In this document: in pieces, positions 24,365-33,392 of the stretch
How the letters are laid out: each line of letters starts with the position of its first letter
How positions within the stretch are numbered: position 1 is the stretch's first letter
DNA from: Altererythrobacter sp.
Lineage (GTDB): Bacteria > Pseudomonadota > Alphaproteobacteria > Sphingomonadales > Sphingomonadaceae
Direction: 5' to 3'
Assembly (NCBI GenBank): GCA_029265155.1
Contig: JAJUJV010000006.1
Span: 1 to 42,460 of the forward strand
DNA: 42,460 bases
Made by a program: the position numbers and the translations under genes
The notes under the pieces: generated by a model
What the model was told of the DNA's origin: nothing
The model's input: the letters and a program-made list of their open reading frames with translations, nothing else
The model's database searches: none

Positions 24365-27097
24365 ATGCCCGCGCTCGCTCTCCCCGCGCTCCACGCCAGT
24401 CATGCTGGAACCTGGATGCGCACCGCCGAGGGCCCCACGCGGGCGACCGGCAAGGGCGAGGCGATCATGGCCGCCGCCGACACGCCGCTGATCCTGCTCA
24501 ACGCGCCGCTAGTGGCGACGCGGCTCGGCTATCCAGACCTTTCGGGTCTCGACCTGCTCGAACTGTTCGCTTTCGTGCATCCAGCGCGGTTCGTCGTGCC
24601 GACGCCGAAAGGACTGGCTCACGCGCTTCGCCTGCCCGCGCCTGCCAGCGACGATGCCGTTCCGGGCCTGCTGCAGGAAGCGGCAGGCGCGCTGCTTGAA
24701 ACCTGCCGGAGCGAAGACTGGGCCGAGCGCGAAGGAGCTTGGAGCGCGCTGCAATCCCTGCTGCGGCTGCGCTGGCCTTGGGCACCGGTCCTTGCCCCTC
24801 ATATCGCCAAACCGGATCGCGCAGAGAAATGGCTGTTCTCCCGGCTGCCCGAATGGGAGGAAGCGCCGGAACGGCCGCAGCCGGCGCAAGTCGACATCGA
24901 AGCCGACGAAGTCGAACGCAGGCTGGAGCGGCTGACCGGCGACGGTGCCGAGCGCCGCGAAGGGCAGCGCGCCTATGCGCGCGATGCCGCCCGCGTCTTC
25001 GGCCCCCGCCCGCGGCGCGGCGTACCGCACATGCTGCTGGCGCAGGCCGGTACCGGGATCGGCAAAACCCTGGGCTATCTCGCTCCGGCGTCGGTCTGGA
25101 CGGAGAAGGCACAGGGCACCGTCTGGGTCTCGACCTACACCAAGAACCTGCAGCGTCAGCTCCGTCGTGAAAGCGCCCGCGCCTGGGCCGAGCGGAGGCC
25201 CGACGGCACACGGCCGGTCGTCGTGCGCAAGGGGCGCGAGAACTACCTGTGCCTGCTCAACCTCGAAGACGCGCTGCAAGGCGGCTTCGGCGGGCGCGCG
25301 GCGATCCTGGCGCACCTGGTCGCCCGCTGGGCTGCCTACAGCCAGGACGGCGACATGATCGGCGGCGATCTGCCGGGCTGGCTCGGCACCCTGTTCCGCA
25401 ACCGGGCGATCCGCTCGCTAACCGACCAGCGCGGCGAGTGCGTCTATGCCGGCTGCCCGCACTACCGGAAGTGCTTCATCGAACGCGCCGCCCGCGCCTC
25501 GGCGCAAGCCGATCTGGTCATCGCCAACCACGCTCTGGTGATGGTCAACGCCGCGCGCGGGCGCGACCACGCTCAGCGCCCCACCCGCATCGTATTCGAC
25601 GAAGGCCACCATGTGTTCGAAGCGGCCGACAGCACCTTTGCCGCGGCGCTCACCGGCCAGGAAGCGATCGAGTTCAAGCGCTGGATCGTCGGGCCAGAGA
25701 AAGGCTCGCGCGGACGCCGGCGCGGGCTTGCGGCGCGGCTTGCCGATGTCGCCAGTTACGACGAAGCCGGCGCCAAGGCGATCGCGCAGGCGTGCGAGGC
25801 CGCCCAAACGCTGCCCAGCGACGGCTGGCTGCAGCGCCTCGCGGAAGGTAATCCTTTTGGGCCGCTCGAGGCACTGCTCGCCGCGGTGCGGGCAACGACT
25901 TACGCTCGCGACGAGAGCGGCGGTCAGGAGATGGGCTACGGTATCGAAACCGAAGCGGCACAGCTCGACGGCAATTTCGTCGAACTGGCCCAGCAGGCGG
26001 CCAGCGCCCTCGCGGGAATCCGCCAGCCGCTGATCAAGCTCGGCCTCAGGCTCGAAGCGATTGCCGAGGATGCGCCTGATTGGCTCGACGCGCAGGGGCG
26101 CGCGCGGATCGAAGGGGCACGCCATTCGCTCGCCTGGCGGATCGACACGCTAGCGGCCTGGGAAGCCTTGCTCGAACGGCTCGGTGGCCCGGCTGACCCG
26201 GATTTCGTTGATTGGCTGACGGTCGAGCGCTCCGACGCGCGCGAGTTCGACATCGGCCTCCACCGCCGCTTCCTCGATCCGATGAAGCCGTTCGCGAAAG
26301 TCGTGCTCGAACCGGCGCATGGGGTGATGCTGACCAGCGCCACCTTGCGAGACGGGCCCGACTGGGATGTAGCGCTGGCCCGATCGGGCGCGCTCCACCT
26401 CGACGGGCGGCCCATACTTGCGAGCGCGGACAGCCCGTTCGACTACGCCTCGCGCGCCGAAGTGCTGATCGTCACCGATGTGACCAAAGGCGATCTCGCC
26501 GCTCTCGCTGGTGCTTACGCGCGGATCATCGAAGCGAGCGGCGGCGGAGTGCTCGGCTTGTTCACTGCGATCCGCCGCTTGCGCGCGGTCCACGGCCGCA
26601 TCGCCGACCGGCTCGCCCGCGCCGGCCTGCCGCTTTATGCCCAGCATGTCGATCCGATCGACACCGGCACTCTGGTCGACATCTTCCGCGACGATCCCGC
26701 GGCCAGCCTGCTCGGCACCGATGCGTTGCGCGACGGTGTCGACGTCCCCGGCCACAGCTTGCGCTGCGTGGTCATGGAGCAGGTCCCCTGGCCCAAGCCC
26801 TCGATCCTCCACCGGGCACGGCGAGCGGCGAACGGGGGCAGCGCCTACGACGATCGCATCATCCGCGCGCGGCTCGCCCAGGCCTTCGGCCGCCTGATCC
26901 GCTCGGCCGACGACAGCGGCCACTTTGTCGTGCTCTCGCCCGCCTTCCCGAGCCGGTTGCTCGGCGCCTTCCCGGCAGGCACCCCTGTGCTGCGGCTGTC
27001 GCTCGAGGAGGCTTTACAACGCATCGCGGCTGGTGTTCCCTCGGGTCGGGGAGCGGCAGCGCCCGAGCGGCGCGAAGACGAGCGACACGAAGGATAA
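24365..27097 (+). CDS. DinG/XPD-like ATP-dependent DNA helicase with Fe-S cluster
   Basis: 910 aa superfamily 2 helicase. Walker A AGTGIGKT is at 228-235 and Walker B DEGHH at 412-416. Four Cys at 296, 359, 364 and 370 (ENYLCLLN, RGECVYAGCPHYRKC) fit the 4Fe-4S cluster of the DinG/XPD family, which unwinds 5'-3' and repairs or resolves replication obstacles. HD2 motifs include VMLTSATLRDG and, near the end, QAFGRLIRSADDSGHFVVLS. About 200 residues precede the helicase core, starting LPALHASHAGTWMRTAEGPT; this extension is found in alphaproteobacterial members but its role is unknown. A LexA-type box lies upstream. The phosphatase gene follows two bases after the stop. Confidence 0.85.
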   Translation: MPALALPALHASHAGTWMRTAEGPTRATGKGEAIMAAADTPLILLNAPLVATRLGYPDLSGLDLLELFAFVHPARFVVPTPKGLAHALRLPAPASDDAVPGLLQEAAGALLETCRSEDWAEREGAWSALQSLLRLRWPWAPVLAPHIAKPDRAEKWLFSRLPEWEEAPERPQPAQVDIEADEVERRLERLTGDGAERREGQRAYARDAARVFGPRPRRGVPHMLLAQAGTGIGKTLGYLAPASVWTEKAQGTVWVSTYTKNLQRQLRRESARAWAERRPDGTRPVVVRKGRENYLCLLNLEDALQGGFGGRAAILAHLVARWAAYSQDGDMIGGDLPGWLGTLFRNRAIRSLTDQRGECVYAGCPHYRKCFIERAARASAQADLVIANHALVMVNAARGRDHAQRPTRIVFDEGHHVFEAADSTFAAALTGQEAIEFKRWIVGPEKGSRGRRRGLAARLADVASYDEAGAKAIAQACEAAQTLPSDGWLQRLAEGNPFGPLEALLAAVRATTYARDESGGQEMGYGIETEAAQLDGNFVELAQQAASALAGIRQPLIKLGLRLEAIAEDAPDWLDAQGRARIEGARHSLAWRIDTLAAWEALLERLGGPADPDFVDWLTVERSDAREFDIGLHRRFLDPMKPFAKVVLEPAHGVMLTSATLRDGPDWDVALARSGALHLDGRPILASADSPFDYASRAEVLIVTDVTKGDLAALAGAYARIIEASGGGVLGLFTAIRRLRAVHGRIADRLARAGLPLYAQHVDPIDTGTLVDIFRDDPAASLLGTDALRDGVDVPGHSLRCVVMEQVPWPKPSILHRARRAANGGSAYDDRIIRARLAQAFGRLIRSADDSGHFVVLSPAFPSRLLGAFPAGTPVLRLSLEEALQRIAAGVPSGRGAAAPERREDERHEG

Positions 27098-27099
27098 CC

Positions 27100-27642
27100 G
27101 TGAAGACGCCCAAGAAGGTTCTGGGGCTGCTGCGCCATGCCAAGTCCGACCTCGACGACCTGTCACGGCGTGATTTCGAACGCGGCCTCAACGCGCAGGG
27201 GCAACGCGGTGCCGCGCTGATGGGGCGACACATCCGCGAACACGGCATTAAGTGGGACCGGCTGATGGCCAGCCCTGCCGAACGAGTCCGCCTGACACTC
27301 GATGCGGCGAGCTTACGGGTCGCACCGCGCTGGGACGAGCGCCTGTACCTGGCCGACCGTGAAGCGCTGCTTGAAGTCGTGCGTGGCGTCCAAGGCGATC
27401 CCGCGGCCATTCTGATCGCCGGCCACAACCCCGGCTTGCAGGAACTGATCTTCGAGCTGGTCGCGCCCGAGCGGGAGAACGAGCTGTTCGCCGCCGCCAC
27501 CGAGAAATACCCGACCGCCGCCTTTGCCGTGCTCGAACTGGAGATCGAGCGCTGGGCCGATTGCACGCCGAGCTGCGGCACGCTGGTCCACCTCGCCCGC
27601 CCGCGCGATCTCGATCCCGCGCTAGGACCGGCGGCTTCCTAG
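27100..27642 (+). CDS. Histidine phosphatase, SixA-like
   Basis: 180 aa from GTG 27100, with AAGGA upstream; the track's ORF (26212) mostly reads helicase DNA in another frame. The RHG-type motif is LLRHAKSD with catalytic His at 13, and the second His is in AGHNPGLQEL (109). SASPAERVRLTL-type segment (LMASPAERVRLTL) carries the phosphate-binding Arg. SixA dephosphorylates HPt domains of phosphorelays in E. coli. Start is two bases after the helicase stop, so it is co-transcribed with it. Convergent with the beta-lactamase-like gene: the two stops share CTAG. Confidence 0.88.
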   Translation: MKTPKKVLGLLRHAKSDLDDLSRRDFERGLNAQGQRGAALMGRHIREHGIKWDRLMASPAERVRLTLDAASLRVAPRWDERLYLADREALLEVVRGVQGDPAAILIAGHNPGLQELIFELVAPERENELFAAATEKYPTAAFAVLELEIERWADCTPSCGTLVHLARPRDLDPALGPAAS

Positions 27643-29387
27643 TCGAGCTTGCGGCCCGGCAGCGACTGGCCGCTCTGCGTGAACACCGCTCCGGTGACTT
27701 CGCCGCTCGCGTCGTCGGTCGTGAAGACGACCTGAGCGTCCACAGCCCGCCAGAAGAAGCGCAGCGGCGCTTCGGCATGGATTGTCAGCACCGGGCCGGT
27801 AATCGATCCCTCCCGCTGCGCTCTTAGCGTGTTGCCCTCACGCCAGATACGGAACACCACTCCAGGTCCGAAGTCATAGCGGCCCGCCACACGATCGAGC
27901 TCTTCTGCGGGGAGCTGAACTTCCGAGCGTGAAGCGGGCGCCGCCGGAGCCTCTGCGACCGCTGGTGTGGGAGCCACGGACGAGCCGACGAGCAAGTGCA
28001 TTGCCAGGTCGGCCGTCGATGGTTCGGCTCCGCTGTTTGCCAGAGCCACCACCACCCGACCGGTCGGGGGCTCGATGGCGAGATGCGACCGGTAGCCGCC
28101 GGTCCCGCCGCCGTGCATGATCACCTCCCGGCCAGGCCCGATCTGAGCCACCTGCCAGCCAAGCGCCTGTTCGCCGCGCGGCTCGCCGGTTTTTCTCCGC
28201 ACGGTCAGTGTCGTCTCCATCGCCCGGCGGATCGGGGAATCGGTGTCGAGCACGGCAGCGGCGAACTTGAGCATGTCGTTGGCGGTCGACCGAATGGCTC
28301 CCGCGCCGGCGAGCGCCGGAATATGCCACGGTTTGGCCGGCTGCAGGTACATGTCGTGCCCGGGCGCGAACCGCGCCTGCTGCTCCGCCGTGAGCATGAT
28401 GGCCGTGTCGTCCATGTCGAGCGGGCCCGTGATCCGCTCGCGCAGCAACGTCGCGTAGTCGGCACCCGCGGCGCGGCCGAGGAGGTAGCCAAGCAGGCCG
28501 AATCCCAGATTGGAATATTCCCATTGCTCGCCGATATCGCGAGGCAGCTCGTAGCCCGCCAGGAACTCGAGCATCATCGCTTCGGTGTAGTCCGCGTAGG
28601 GATCGGCCGGATCGGCGAACGGCATGTTGTAGGGCAGCCGCGGCAGCCCCGAAGTGTGGGTCGCGAGATCGGCCAGCGTGATCTTCTTCCCGCCGCGCGC
28701 CGGCATCGAGGCGCCTTCGGGCAGGTACTTCTCCGCCGGATCGTCGAGCGAGACTTCGCCCTTGTTCGCCATGTCAGCTAAGAGCAGCGCGGTGAAGACT
28801 TTGGAGATCGAGCCGATCTCGAACAGCGTATCGCCATCGAACGGTTCGCCGCTCGCGGGTCCTCCGCTGACAATGCGGCGTCCGCTCGGCTCCAGCACGC
28901 CGACGACGAGACCTTGCCCGTCTCGCGGGGCGATCCGTGCGGCGATAGCTGCTTCGATCTTCTCGTTCGGTGGAACCTGCCAGTTGGCCGGGAGCGGTTC
29001 CGGCGCGCGCGGCTCCTCGGGAGGCGGCCCACCCGGCGCCAGCGCGAGCGGCAACGACGCGCCGCCTTGGCTCCAGAAGCCGCGCCAGCCTTTCGTCCCC
29101 TCGTCCCACTGCCCAGCGTACGAACCCGAGAGCGAAGGGACCGCGATCGTCAGCCGGTCTCCTTCGAGCGAAACGTCGCCTAGAGGAATGCCGAAGCTGC
29201 TCTGATCGAGGCTGTCGAGCGTACCCGTTAACTTGCCGTTCGTCCCGGTTTGAACGTGGATCACGAGGCGCAACTTGGTCCCGCCCACATCGAGCGTACC
29301 CTGCCAATCGCCGACCGCCTCCTGTGCGGAGGCGGGGGCGGAAATGGCCATAACGGCTCCTGCCAGCGGTATAGCCCAGCGATTCAT
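27639..29387 (-). CDS. Serine beta-lactamase-fold hydrolase with N-terminal extension
   Basis: 582 aa, exported (MNRWAIPLAGAVMAISAPASAQ). The catalytic domain (about 145-470) has SxxK at S193-K196 (EIGSISKVFTA), YxN at Y291-N293 (QWEYSNLGFGLLG) and HxG at H425-G427 (VIMHGGGTGGY), the class C/AmpH-EstB pattern. Residues 25-118 form a separate beta-rich domain (GDWQGTLDVGGTKLRLVIHV) and 475-582 another (LDRVAGRYDFGPGVVFRIWREG). Such multi-domain members are usually peptidases or esterases rather than antibiotic-resistance enzymes. The actual substrate is not evident. Confidence 0.9.
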   Translation of the reverse strand: MNRWAIPLAGAVMAISAPASAQEAVGDWQGTLDVGGTKLRLVIHVQTGTNGKLTGTLDSLDQSSFGIPLGDVSLEGDRLTIAVPSLSGSYAGQWDEGTKGWRGFWSQGGASLPLALAPGGPPPEEPRAPEPLPANWQVPPNEKIEAAIAARIAPRDGQGLVVGVLEPSGRRIVSGGPASGEPFDGDTLFEIGSISKVFTALLLADMANKGEVSLDDPAEKYLPEGASMPARGGKKITLADLATHTSGLPRLPYNMPFADPADPYADYTEAMMLEFLAGYELPRDIGEQWEYSNLGFGLLGYLLGRAAGADYATLLRERITGPLDMDDTAIMLTAEQQARFAPGHDMYLQPAKPWHIPALAGAGAIRSTANDMLKFAAAVLDTDSPIRRAMETTLTVRRKTGEPRGEQALGWQVAQIGPGREVIMHGGGTGGYRSHLAIEPPTGRVVVALANSGAEPSTADLAMHLLVGSSVAPTPAVAEAPAAPASRSEVQLPAEELDRVAGRYDFGPGVVFRIWREGNTLRAQREGSITGPVLTIHAEAPLRFFWRAVDAQVVFTTDDASGEVTGAVFTQSGQSLPGRKLD

Positions 29388-29470
29388 TCAGCCCCTCCCC
29401 CTCGATGTCTTCCGCCCCGTCATCCGATTGGCCCGACAGGTCGGAAGCTCTTCATCGGCTGGGAAGACGC

Positions 29471-29878
29471 TCAGGCGGCGAGCGCTCTCGCCAGGCGCTG
29501 GCGGATGGCCTTGAGGCTGACGAGCAATTCCTCGTCCGCTTGCGGTGCCGCGGACGGCACCGGCGCCGCCCCGGTAAGGTCCGGGACGACGGGAGCGTTG
29601 GCGGTCGCACCACGCTCGATCGCCTGACGCGCGCCCTTGAGGGTATAGCCTTCGCGGTTGATCAGGCGGTCGATCGTCTCGACCAACGCCACGTCCTCAG
29701 GCCGGTAATAGCGCCGGCCGCCGCTGCGCTTGAGCGGCCGGAGCATCGGGAACTGCTGCTCCCAATAGCGCAGGACATGCTGGCGTATGCCGAAAGCAGC
29801 CGCCACTTCGCCGATGGTCCGCAGCGCTTGCGGGTCTTTCCCGTCGTCGAAGCGAAGCTGGCCGGTGGCGTCGTTCAT
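29471..29878 (-). CDS. MerR-family transcriptional regulator
   Basis: 135 aa from ATG 29878; the longer listed ORF reads ihfA in another frame. The winged helix is [39 protein letters not shown], followed by [29 protein letters not shown]. The C-terminal part is short and lacks metal-binding Cys, so it belongs to the small family regularly located after ihfA in alphaproteobacteria. It overlaps the ihfA stop by ATGA, indicating translational coupling. Target genes are not known. Confidence 0.93.
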   Translation of the reverse strand: MNDATGQLRFDDGKDPQALRTIGEVAAAFGIRQHVLRYWEQQFPMLRPLKRSGGRRYYRPEDVALVETIDRLINREGYTLKGARQAIERGATANAPVVPDLTGAAPVPSAAPQADEELLVSLKAIRQRLARALAA

Positions 29879-30177
29879 CCGCCGTGCGCGATCCGGTCCT
29901 TGAGCTTCTGGCTCGACCGGAAGGTGAGCACGCGACGCGGCGTAATCGGCACTTCCACTCCGGTCTTCGGATTGCGGCCGATGCGCTCGCGCTTGTTGCG
30001 CAGAATGAAGCTGCCGAAGCCGGAGATCTTGACGTTCTCTCCGTCGGCCATCGCCTCGCACATCTTGGCCAGAATGGATTCGACCAGCGCCAGGCTCTCG
30101 GCGCGCGAGAAACCCATCTTGCGATTGATGGTCTCAGCCAGATCGGCCCGGGTGAGAGTGCCTACAGATCGCATCAT
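29875..30177 (-). CDS. ihfA: Integration host factor subunit alpha
   Basis: DNA-bending nucleoid protein that acts with IHF-beta. The 100-aa version from ATG 30177 ([25 protein letters not shown]) fits the normal length, with GGGGAGG 11 bases upstream; the track adds ten extra residues. [29 protein letters not shown] is the DNA-binding arm containing the intercalating Pro, and [14 protein letters not shown] closes the fold. Member of the rpmF-plsX-fabH-ihfA-merR block. Start could also be the next codon (30174). Confidence 0.95.
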   Translation of the reverse strand: MMRSVGTLTRADLAETINRKMGFSRAESLALVESILAKMCEAMADGENVKISGFGSFILRNKRERIGRNPKTGVEVPITPRRVLTFRSSQKLKDRIAHGG

Positions 30178-30286
30178 TGGCCGTCCAACCTCCCCTTTGC
30201 TCAACCCCTATGCTCCGGCCCCTTGATGGCTGAATCGGGCGTCCAAAGCAAGGTGCGGGCCGAGGATCTCTGCAAAGCGAAGCCGC

Positions 30287-31252
30287 TCAGACCCGCATCA
30301 AGCTAGCGCCCCAGGTAAAGCCCCCGCCCATCGCTTCGAGCATGACCAGATCGCCGGGTTTGATACGCCCGTCGCGGCGAGCGACGTCGAACGCCAGCGG
30401 CACCGAGGCGGCCGACGTGTTGGCATGGCGATCGACGGTGACGACGACTTTCTCGATCGGCAGGCCGAGCTTGCGGGCGGTCGCATCGAGAATTCGCAGG
30501 TTGGCCTGATGCGGCACGACCCAGTCGATGTCGGCGGGCTTATGGCCGGTCGCGGCGAGGACTTCTTCGAGTACTTCGGCGAGATTGACCACCGCGTGAC
30601 GGAACACCTCGCGGCCTTTCATCCGCAGCTTGCCGACGGTGCCCGTCGTCGAGGGTCCGCCATCGACATAGAGCAACTCGCCATGCGCGCCATCGGCGTG
30701 GAGCTTACTGGCGAGGATGCCCGGCCCGTCTTCGGCGACATCTTCCGCGCGCAGCACGAAGGCGCCGGCACCATCCCCGAACAGCACGCACGTCGCGCGG
30801 TCTTCCCAGTCGAGGATGCGGCTCATCGTCTCGGCGCCGATCACCAGCGCGCATTTGGCCATCCCGCTGCGTAGCATCGCGTCCGCCGTCGCCAGCGCAT
30901 AGAGGAACCCGGAGCACACCGCCGCGACGTCGAAGGCGACGCCGCCGTTGCAGCCGAGCGCATGCTGGACTTTGGTGGCGGTAGCCGGGAACGTGCTGTC
31001 GGGAGTGGCGGTGGCAAGGACGATGAGGTCCACGTCCGACGCCTCGATCCCAGCATCGGCGAGCGCGGCACGCGCCGCTTCGGTCGCGAGCGAAGCGGTC
31101 GTTTCCCCCTCCCCGGCAATATGACGGCAGGTGATTCCGGTCCGCTCGCGGATCCATTCGTCGCTGGTGTCGACGCGCTCGGCCAGTTCTTGGTTGGTCA
31201 CGCAGTTCGCCGGCAGAGCCGAACCGGCCCCTTTGAAAACCGAGCGGATCAT
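30287..31252 (-). CDS. fabH: Beta-ketoacyl-ACP synthase III
   Basis: Initiates fatty acid synthesis by condensing acetyl-CoA with malonyl-ACP. The thiolase fold is complete at 321 aa: Cys113 in [13 protein letters not shown], His248 in [10 protein letters not shown] and Asn278 in [14 protein letters not shown] make the catalytic triad. The N-terminus [24 protein letters not shown] is typical of FabH. It overlaps the end of plsX by four bases. Co-location with plsX and rpmF links membrane lipid output to ribosome supply, as in many bacteria. Confidence 0.97.
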   Translation of the reverse strand: MIRSVFKGAGSALPANCVTNQELAERVDTSDEWIRERTGITCRHIAGEGETTASLATEAARAALADAGIEASDVDLIVLATATPDSTFPATATKVQHALGCNGGVAFDVAAVCSGFLYALATADAMLRSGMAKCALVIGAETMSRILDWEDRATCVLFGDGAGAFVLRAEDVAEDGPGILASKLHADGAHGELLYVDGGPSTTGTVGKLRMKGREVFRHAVVNLAEVLEEVLAATGHKPADIDWVVPHQANLRILDATARKLGLPIEKVVVTVDRHANTSAASVPLAFDVARRDGRIKPGDLVMLEAMGGGFTWGASLMRV

Positions 31253-32319
31253 GACGCGCTCGTCCGCACGGGGCCGGCCTTGCCGTTTTCACGCAAGCGG
31301 CCTTCGCCGAGTTCGGCCAGGTCGGCAGCGATCCGCTCGGTCAGGCTTTCCTCGAGCAGGCGCGCCGCTACTGCCACGGCATTGGCAACGCCCGCCGCGG
31401 TCGCCGATCCATGCGACTTCACGACGACGCCGTTCAGGCCGAGGAAGACTGCGCCGTTGTGGTTGTTGGGATCGAGATGGTGGCGCAGCAGCTCGGTCGC
31501 CGGGCGCGAGACCAGGAAGCCGATCTTCGAACGCAGCGAGCTGCGGAACGCCGTCTTCAGCAAGTCTGTGACGAAGCGGGCGGAACCCTCGATCGCCTTC
31601 AACGCGATGTTCCCCGAAAAGCCGTCGGAGACGACCACGTCCACGTTCCCCCGGTTGATCTTGTCGGCTTCGACATAGCCTTCGAAGCTGAGCGCGAGCC
31701 CCGTCGCCGCGCGCAGCCGCTGGGCGGCTTCCTGCAGCTCCTCGGTGCCTTTGGTTTCCTCGGTGCCGATGTTGAGCAGGCGGACCCGCGGCTTCTCGCG
31801 GCCGGTGACGATGCGCGAATAGGCCGCGCCCATGATCGCGAACTGCACAAGGTTGCGGGCGTCGCACTCGGTATTGGCGCCGAGGTCGAGCATGACCACG
31901 TCGTGCTCCTCGAGCGTCGGCATCAGCGCGGCGAGCGCGGGCCGATCGATGCCCGGCATCGTACGCAGCGAGAGCTTGCTCATCGCCATCAGCGCACCGG
32001 TGTTGCCCGCACTGACCGCGGCGCCGGCCTGCCCTTTCTTCACCGCGTCGATCGCCAGCCCCATCGAGGTGCTCTTGGCGCGCCGCAGCGCCTGAGTCGG
32101 CTTCTCGTCGCCCGAGACCACGCCCTCGCAGTGGAGGATCTCGGAAGCGCTGCGCATGTTCGGGTGGTTGTCGAGCGCAGCCTTGATCCGCGCTTCGTCG
32201 CCAACGAGCAGAAACTTGAAACGCTCATGCCGCCGGCGGGCGAGCGCCGCGCCGGAGACCATGACACGCACGCCCTCGTCGCCGCCCATCGCGTCAACGG
32301 CGATACGCGGCAGACTCAT
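31249..32319 (-). CDS. plsX: Phosphate acyltransferase PlsX
   Basis: Converts acyl-ACP to acyl-phosphate for PlsY, starting glycerophospholipid synthesis at the membrane surface. N-terminal [19 protein letters not shown] is diagnostic, followed by [51 protein letters not shown] and a C-terminal [15 protein letters not shown]. 356 aa, standard. It overlaps fabH and begins 24 bases after rpmF. Confidence 0.97.
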   Translation of the reverse strand: MSLPRIAVDAMGGDEGVRVMVSGAALARRRHERFKFLLVGDEARIKAALDNHPNMRSASEILHCEGVVSGDEKPTQALRRAKSTSMGLAIDAVKKGQAGAAVSAGNTGALMAMSKLSLRTMPGIDRPALAALMPTLEEHDVVMLDLGANTECDARNLVQFAIMGAAYSRIVTGREKPRVRLLNIGTEETKGTEELQEAAQRLRAATGLALSFEGYVEADKINRGNVDVVVSDGFSGNIALKAIEGSARFVTDLLKTAFRSSLRSKIGFLVSRPATELLRHHLDPNNHNGAVFLGLNGVVVKSHGSATAAGVANAVAVAARLLEESLTERIAADLAELGEGRLRENGKAGPVRTSAS

Positions 32320-32343
32320 GCGTAAACCCCTGTATTCCGAGCC

Positions 32344-32523
32344 TTAGAGCCCGACCGAGACGATCTCGCGTCCGTTGTAGTGGCCGCAACCGGTGCACAG
32401 ATTGTGCGGGCGCTTCAGCTCGCCGCAATCCGGGCATTCGTGGAAGGCTTCGACCTTGAGCGCGTCGTGCGACCGACGCATGCCCCGGCGGGAGGGAGTA
32501 GTTTTTCTCTTAGGGACAGCCAT
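32344..32523 (-). CDS. rpmF: 50S ribosomal protein L32
   Basis: Not in the ORF track because it is only 59 codons. The translation reads [20 protein letters not shown], then the zinc-ribbon Cys pairs [14 protein letters not shown] and [12 protein letters not shown], ending at TAA. This matches L32 in length and order of motifs. AAGGA lies upstream of the ATG on the minus strand. First gene of rpmF-plsX-fabH-ihfA-merR, the usual L32 neighbourhood. All four zinc-binding Cys are intact, so it is the zinc-containing form. Confidence 0.97.
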   Translation of the reverse strand: MAVPKRKTTPSRRGMRRSHDALKVEAFHECPDCGELKRPHNLCTGCGHYNGREIVSVGL

Positions 32524-32636
32524 CGCGGCACCTGTTCCTTGAAATCTTTAGATCTGCTTTGACGGCGGCCCTATGCCATGCCCCATGCTTAGGCAAGGGC
32601 AGCAGCGGCAAGGTTAGCCATGCGGCGAAGGCGCGG

Positions 32637-32664
32637 CCTATAGCGATTTTTCGCTGTCGCGCAA
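32637..32664 (-). promoter_or_regulatory. Possible rpmF operon promoter
   Basis: On the minus strand TTGCGC (32664-32659) and TATAGG (32642-32637) are 16 bases apart, about 115 bases before rpmF. The spacer has the short palindrome AGCGAtttttCGCT (plus-strand reading). The -10 equals that of the tRNA-Pro(GGG) promoter. Tentative. Confidence 0.3.
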
Positions 32665-32674
32665 GGAGCTGATC

Positions 32675-33337
32675 CTAGCTCGCGGCCATCGCCGCATCGC
32701 CGACGAAGGGGTTCGACTCCCGCTCCTTCCCGAAGGTGCTGGTCGGCCCGTGTCCCGGCACGAAGGTCACCTCATTGCCAAGCGGCCAGAGCTTCTGCGT
32801 GATCGCGTCGAGCAGGTCCTGGTGGTTGCCCATCGGAAAGTCGGTGCGGCCGATCGAGCCGGCGAACAGCACGTCGCCGACGAAAGCGAACCGCGTCGGC
32901 CGGTGGAAGAACACGACATGGCCCGGCGTGTGGCCCGGGCAGTGAATCACCTCGAGCTCCACCTCGCCGAAACGAACCGTGTCGCCATCCTCCAGCCAGC
33001 GGGTCGGCTCGAACACCCTGGTTTCGATGCCGAAGCGCGGGCCATCGTCCTCGAGCCGGGCGATCCAGAAGCGGTCGGCCTCGTGCGGGCCTTCGATCGG
33101 CAGGTCCAGTTCCTTGGCGAGCATTCCGGCCTGCCCGCAGTGGTCGGCATGGCCGTGAGTGAGGAGGATTTTCTCCAGCGTCACTCCGGCCTTGGCCACG
33201 CCGGCCTTGAGTCGGTCCAGTTCGCCGCCCGGATCGACCAGCGCCCCGCGCATAGTCTTGGTGCACCACAGCAGCGAGCAGTTCTGCTGGAACGGGGTGA
33301 CGGGGATAATGGCGGCGCGCAGCGGGCTTTCGGTCAT
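32675..33337 (-). CDS. MBL-fold metallo-hydrolase (YcbL/glyoxalase II-like)
   Basis: 220 aa. The metal site THGHADH (H61, H63, D65, H66) is followed by H136 (CPGHTPGHVVFF), D155 (AFVGDVLFAGSIGR) and H196 (FVPGHGPTS), a complete set for two zinc ions. The block FAGSIGRTDFPMG and the start IPVTPFQQNCSLL place it with YcbL-type hydrolases related to glyoxalase II. Substrate is probably a thioester, but not proven. Cytoplasmic, no signal. It is transcribed in the same direction as rpmF, but about 150 bases upstream of it. Confidence 0.92.
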   Translation of the reverse strand: MTESPLRAAIIPVTPFQQNCSLLWCTKTMRGALVDPGGELDRLKAGVAKAGVTLEKILLTHGHADHCGQAGMLAKELDLPIEGPHEADRFWIARLEDDGPRFGIETRVFEPTRWLEDGDTVRFGEVELEVIHCPGHTPGHVVFFHRPTRFAFVGDVLFAGSIGRTDFPMGNHQDLLDAITQKLWPLGNEVTFVPGHGPTSTFGKERESNPFVGDAAMAAS

Positions 33338-33392
33338 GCCCGGCTAGGTGGCGGTAAACCGCCGCGGCTTCAATCCTTGCCGACGGGACGGC

